The translations under genes and the position numbers were made by a program. This document shows, piece after piece, positions 59,151 through 64,000 of a stretch of 64,000 nt of DNA. The number at the start of each line of letters is the position of its first letter. The first letter of the stretch is position 1. A model generated the notes under the pieces. It was not told the DNA's origin, made no database searches, and was given only the letters and a program-made list of their open reading frames with translations. Origin of the DNA: Coffea arabica (lineage: Eukaryota; Streptophyta; Magnoliopsida; Gentianales; Rubiaceae); the NCBI RefSeq assembly GCF_036785885.1, contig NC_092323.1, positions 9,680,501 through 9,744,500 on the forward strand, read 5' to 3'.

Positions 59151-62100
59151 ATGGGGTCCAAAGGCAAGAACAAGAAGAATATGACTAAGCCTGACGGTGA
59201 CGCCACCGCCAACCACCGTAATGATGGAAAAATCATCACCGATGCTCGTTTCGCATCCTTACACTCGGACCCTAGGTTTAGGGAGCCACCGAAGCATAAA
59301 GCCAAGGTTGCGATTGATTCTCGCTTTAACCGCATGTTTACTGACAAGGATTTCGCTACCTCAAAAGCTCGCACTGATAAGAGGGGCAAACAGAAGAAGA
59401 ATGACTCCGCTGCTAACTCTTTGAGGCATTATTATCGCCTCGAAGAGGAGGAAGAAGGAGCGAAAGAGAGGAGTTTGGGAAAGGAATTGGTGAAGAATGA
59501 GGAGAGCGGAGAAAGTGAGAGTGAGGGTGTTGAAAGTGATGAAGAAAGTGAGAGTGTGAACGTGGAGAAAGGGAGCTTGAAGCTGGAAAATGAGTCCGAA
59601 ACATCGGATTCTGAGGAGGAGGAAGAAGAAGAAGAGGAAGCTGAGAGTGATGACTCGATGAGTACTACTTCGGATTCAGATGAGGCGTACGAAGAGGAAG
59701 AAGATACTTTTGGGCTGGTAAAAATGAATAATGCAGGTTGAATTTATATAATTTGGGGAACTTTGTTCGAAAATTTTAAATGTTTAACCTTTTATTTGTG
59801 CGGAGCAGGAGGAGACTGTTCCGGAAATTGATAAGGAGACGCATAGGCTTGCGGTTGTCAACATGGATTGGAGTCAAGTCAAGGTTAGTAGTATTGAAGA
59901 TTCTAAGGTTTGTATTAATATAGGGGAAGAGATTGTGTAAAGAATATCTTGATGGTTTGTTATCTTTTTCTTGATCGATACATGTCGTCTGGGAGACTGC
60001 ATTTTCTATGACTTGAAGGTATTTTAATTGGTGTCTTAGACTCTATAGAACCCCAACAAAGAGAGGAAAATGAGCTCATGTTGTATCCTGCATGTAATTG
60101 GTGTTGTGTTTTTCGTGGACTTGAGCTTAGAATGTTGATTTTTGCACTGAAACTAGATTGTTTCCTGTAGGCAGTTGATTTGTATGTCTCGCTAAGTTCG
60201 TTTCTTCCTAGAGGTGGTCAAATTATGTCAGTGGCAGTCTACCCATCTGAGTTTGGGCTCAAACGAATGGAAGAGGAGGCGATTCATGGTCCTGTTGGGC
60301 TATTTGAAGATGACAAAAAGAATAATCAAAATGATGAGGATGAAGATGATGATGATGATGAAATTGACAATGAGAAATTGCGTACTTATGAATTAAGTAG
60401 GCTAAGGTGACATGTCTGCTCTCCTATATGTGCATATACATACCTTTTATTGTGTCTGTTTTTCCACCGCTTGAGTTTAATTTCAAAATCTGTTATCTTT
60501 ACTTTGTAGTTGTGTAGCTTTGGTTTTCAGAATAAAAACCTATGGCATGTGTTGTTTCTTGTTATCTATTTTCCAAATTTCATCCTGATTCATTTGTAAT
60601 AGCTTTGCTATGCTTCCTGAATGTTTATATGATAAAACAATCTCTTTCCTGCCTGGTGGTTAAAAGAGTGATTGCTCTCTCTCTCTCTCTCTCTCTGTGC
60701 GCGCGTGTCCACATGCATCTATCTGTATTCGTGTATGCCTTTATGCCTGTGGGTGTGTGCAAATTCACACATGGAGTATAAGTTTCTCTGGTGTTTCCAC
60801 TTATATTTCAGGTACTACTATGCTGTGGTGGAATGCGATTCAATTGCTACTGCAGATTACCTCTATAGGACTTGTGATGGAGTAGAGTTTGAGAGATCAT
60901 CCACTATGCTTGATTTGAGGTTTGTACCAGATAAAATGGAATTTAAGCATCAACCACGTGATGTTGCAAAGCATGTAAGTCTTTGTCCTTATTCTTAATG
61001 CATAGCTTATACTTGTTCTGCAGCGAAGTGCTCGGCCAATAAGATAGCTCTTCAAAGAGGTTTCTTGCCCCAGGTCAATTAAACACTGTTATTTAGTTTA
61101 TTAGATTGAATAATTTGAGATTGCCTTTCCTTTCATTAGGCACCAGCAGACTATGAAGGATTGGACTTTCAAACTCGAGCACTTCAGCAAAGTAAGATTC
61201 ATCTGACATGGGATGATGATGAGCCACAGCGTGCAAAAACCTTGAAGCGAAAATTTAACGATGATCAGGTACTTTGATTTTCATTTCAACTCAACGATGA
61301 TCCGGTGTTTATTTTTGCTACTGGTTTGGGAAGCAACATGTGATTATATACTGTTTGTGCATCTTTGTGCTTCTTGCTGCAAAACATGCATAGTCAGAGC
61401 ATGATCCAACGTCTTTAAAGTCATAGTGCTTTGATTAATGGAAGTATTATTTCTACATAACCGGGTAAGTTTTATACAACTGGCATTGATGCGGTTCTCC
61501 TCTTTCAGCTTGCTGAGTTAGAGTTCCAGGAGTTTTTGGCTTCTGATGAGAGTGATAGTGATGAGAGTGAGAACAATGATGGCATGCAAAATGGATCATT
61601 TGTAAAACAGAAGAAGCAGGATATGTACCGTGCTCTTCTCCAGTCAGGGGATGGCTCAGATGAAAATGATGAGAAGTACCAGGACATGGAGGTAACGTTC
61701 AATACTGGTTTAGAAGATTTAAGTAAACGGATTTTGGAAAAGAAAGACAGAAAATCAGAGAATGTTTGGGACGCTATCCTTAGAGAGAGACGTGAGAAAA
61801 AGAAGGCCAGGAAAAATAGATCGAAAGATTCATCAGAAGATGAGAGCATTGATACTGATAATGAACCTGCAGAAGAAACTGATGACTTTTTTCTTGAAGA
61901 ATGTTCTGGAAAAGAAAGTAAGGTTTCTCAAGGTAGAAATGCGAGAAAAGAGCAGCAGAATGAAGATGCATCTCGAGAAGCTGAAGCAAGTAGAGCAGAA
62001 CTTGAATTGTTACTTGCTGACGATAAGGGAGCAGATTCCGGCTTGAAAGGCTACAATCTGAAACGCAAGAAGATGAAAGGGAAAATGGGTAAAGAAATTC

Positions 62101-62741
62101 CCGATGAAGGGAAGCTGCCAACTATTGACTATGATGATCCTAGGTTTTCAACCCTGTTCACTTCACCGCTTTTTGCTCTGGATCCCACGGATCCTCAGTT
62201 CAAACGGTACTTCTTTTACTGCACATTTGGTCAACGTTTCCAGTTTTATGATGACTTGTGTACTTGACCCTCTTCATTTCTTCTTCACCAATATTGTCTG
62301 GATTTTAGAATATTTTCCTGATAATCAATCAATATTTTTCCAGTATAATCTATATAGCGATTTTGACATGTTATTTTCTGAAAGTTACTGCTTGCTCTGT
62401 GGCTTCATCTGATGAGGTGTCTCCTCTTTTTTTTTTTTTTTTTTTTTTACAGGAGCGCAGCTTATGCACGACAAATGGCAAATAGACAACAGAAGAGCGA
62501 GTCCGAGAACAACAGGGTAAAGGAGCCGTCAGAAACACTTGGACAAGTTTTGGTGTCTAGTAAGACACAGAACGATGACAATCGCGAGTTGCACCGTTGT
62601 CTGCCGCCTGCAAAGAAAGAGAAGCTGGAATTGTCCTCATTAGTTAGGTCAATTAAGATGAAATCAAAACAGATTCCCCTTCATGATAAAGTGCTAGGAA
62701 AAAACCGCCACCTGAAAATAAAAGCAAGCAAGAGCAAGTAG
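59151..62741 (+). CDS. ESF1: ESF1-like pre-rRNA-processing protein, second copy
   Basis: Exons 59151-59717, 59809-59883, 60171-60406, 60812-60974, 61140-61268, 61509-62206 and 62453-62741 repeat the gene at 45100-48690, including the acidic tract, the NUC153 motif DPRFSTLF and the CT microsatellite of intron 3. The encoded 718 residues appear identical. Confidence 0.88.
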
Positions 62742-63614
62742 GTTAACCACTATTTCTATACGGATATTTAGGCAGTGTTGCGAGGATGGCGAAAGTTTAA
62801 AAAGTTCTGAGGGACAAAGCAAGTAGTATCCTCTATACATGGGTGTAGGAGTTGGGGTATTTTTCTGTTTTTGGTCAGATAAACGAAGGGCATTTCTGTA
62901 TGGTTTTCCTCAATTTAAAAGTCTTGGTTAACTTGTACTCATTTGTTCATATTACGCGCTCAATTCATTTTTCTTTTCTTCTTTATGTTTTTTGTTTTTA
63001 CTCCAACTGAATGTTGATGCTGCAGGATTTCATTAGTTTCGCTGTTGTTATCTTCATTCATATTTTTTTGTTGGGGGCTGTCAAAATCTTCAGTCACATT
63101 CCTTTCTCTTGAATTTTCTATCTGTATTCATGTTGATCGCTAACCAGGTTACAATCTCATCTGTCCTACTCGTTTTCTCCAGCCTGGATTTCAATCACGA
63201 TCTGCACGATATCGTTTCATTTATGCTCTGACAAGTTAAAATCAACTTCAAATTGTCTAAAACTAACGCAATCAAAATGTAAAATAAGCTTTGCAAGGTC
63301 AGTTTAATGATTTCCTCAGGTCGAATAAAAAGAAAAAGAATTAAAAGGGAGTCATCAAGAGTACGCTACACTTCAAAGGGTTATCTGGAATTACCGACAA
63401 TAGCCATATCAAGTATATATATATATGCCTTCGAAAAGTAATATGTATCCATCAATCAAACAATAATGTATATTCACAGCTAAAAGTACGACAGATCAAT
63501 CTCAATATAGCCGAGACGGCTGCAAAACTAGCATATTGTAATGGTATTAAATCTATCCAGTGGAAATGCTACTGCTACAAAATACTGCTCAATTCCACAC
63601 AAGCGGTTGCAGCC

Positions 63615-64000
63615 TCAGTAAGAAAGAATAATCAAATAATGGCTCAACAGGCAAAACAGAAAGACAAGGATTTTGCAAGATATGGAGTTCGAATCCGGTG
63701 CATTGCTCCCCGGGGGTGATTGTGTTGGAATTGCAGTTGCCACAGGAGAAGTACTTCCCTTTCCAGATGTGGCTTCTGGCACGAGAGTTGAGGGTGAAGG
63801 AGCTTGGGTACCGTTCCGTTGGTTAACGGGCAATGTGTTTGATCCATTCTTAGTTTGCACATCATCGTAGCCTGAGAACAATGCTTTCATTTAAGGGCAG
63901 AGAGTTGCAAACTTCTAATATGTTGCATGAGGCAAAAGAAAAAGTGAACTCACAGTTAGATGGCTTCCATCCCAGAGTCATGTTCTCGCGGTTGAAAACT
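63615..64000 (-). CDS. Aspartic protease, second copy, 3' exons only
   Basis: The last exon (63615-63871) and most of the preceding one (63954 to the window edge) repeat the 3' end of the gene at 49564-52969. The rest lies beyond the window. The Ser/Pro/Thr-rich stretch and hydrophobic C-terminal tail are the same. In a real duplication this copy could retain the 5' exons that the first copy lacks. Confidence 0.85.

Larger units (their letters stand above)
54160..64000. repeat. Second copy of 40109-49949, apparently identical
   Basis: All 9841 bases after the gap to the window end correspond to 40109-49949 at one constant offset of 14051. Every ORF in it gives the same protein as its partner, and introns, microsatellites and the long T run before ESF1 exon 7 have the same length. 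I saw no difference in the lines I compared. It most likely represents one locus assembled or scaffolded twice. Confidence 0.95.

Noticed and set aside
54160-64000. A genuine recent tandem duplication of four genes
   Set aside because: Not excluded, but lack of any visible difference, the round 500-N gap and the mid-gene start make an assembly duplicate the simpler reading. Listed under findings for checking.
1-64000. CRISPR arrays, bacterial operons, riboswitches or viral gene clusters
   Set aside because: None seen. Repeats here are transposon ends, microsatellites and the large duplication, in a plant nuclear context.

Overview
This is a window of plant nuclear DNA. The evidence is multi-exon genes with GT-AG introns, FD, class III peroxidase and LARP1 orthologues of eudicot type, AT-rich intergenic DNA full of MITEs, and a fragment of a Ty3-type LTR element. 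Codon use and protein wording suggest a woody eudicot, perhaps an asterid; the species cannot be fixed from the sequence alone.

Layout. 1-3.1 kb: no gene I can name. 3.1-3.5 kb: a small RING-H2 E3 ligase gene (+). 4.3 kb: a tRNA-Glu(UUC) gene (-) with a Pol III terminator. 4.4-9.8 kb: AT-rich DNA with MITEs. 9.8-11.4 kb: a complete three-exon FD-type bZIP gene (-), the partner of florigen, with an apparently non-GT first donor site. 11.4-24.8 kb: a transposon graveyard. It holds two Stowaway MITEs, a 1.09-kb foldback element, a 1.1-kb PIF/Harbinger-like element carrying a piece of an AGC kinase gene, a 380-bp near-perfect palindrome, and an old LTR-element fragment that was itself hit by a 1.0-kb hAT element carrying a gene-like ORF. 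27.0-31.3 kb: a six-exon LARP1-type La-motif gene (-). 32-34.7 kb: AT-rich, with an inverted-repeat MITE. 35.0-37.9 kb: a five-exon plastid-targeted universal-stress-protein-like gene (-). 40.0-41.4 kb: a seven-exon METTL23-like methyltransferase (+). 42.1-43.5 kb: a four-exon peroxidase 64 orthologue (-). 45.1-48.7 kb: a seven-exon ESF1-like pre-rRNA processing gene (+). 49.6-53.0 kb: a plant A1 aspartic protease (-) whose 5' end is missing.

At 53660-54159 there is a gap of exactly 500 Ns. After it, 54160-64000 repeats 40109-49949 at a constant offset of 14051 bases, with every gene and intron that I compared identical. This looks like one locus placed twice in the scaffold rather than an old tandem duplication. 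If it is real, METTL23-like, PRX64, ESF1 and the protease are all present in two copies.

The genes are ordinary, unlinked plant loci and do not form a pathway. The most unusual parts are the gene-capturing transposons at 18.9-22.8 kb, the non-canonical splice sites in FD (GA donor) and the METTL23-like gene (GC donor), and the identical duplication across the gap.
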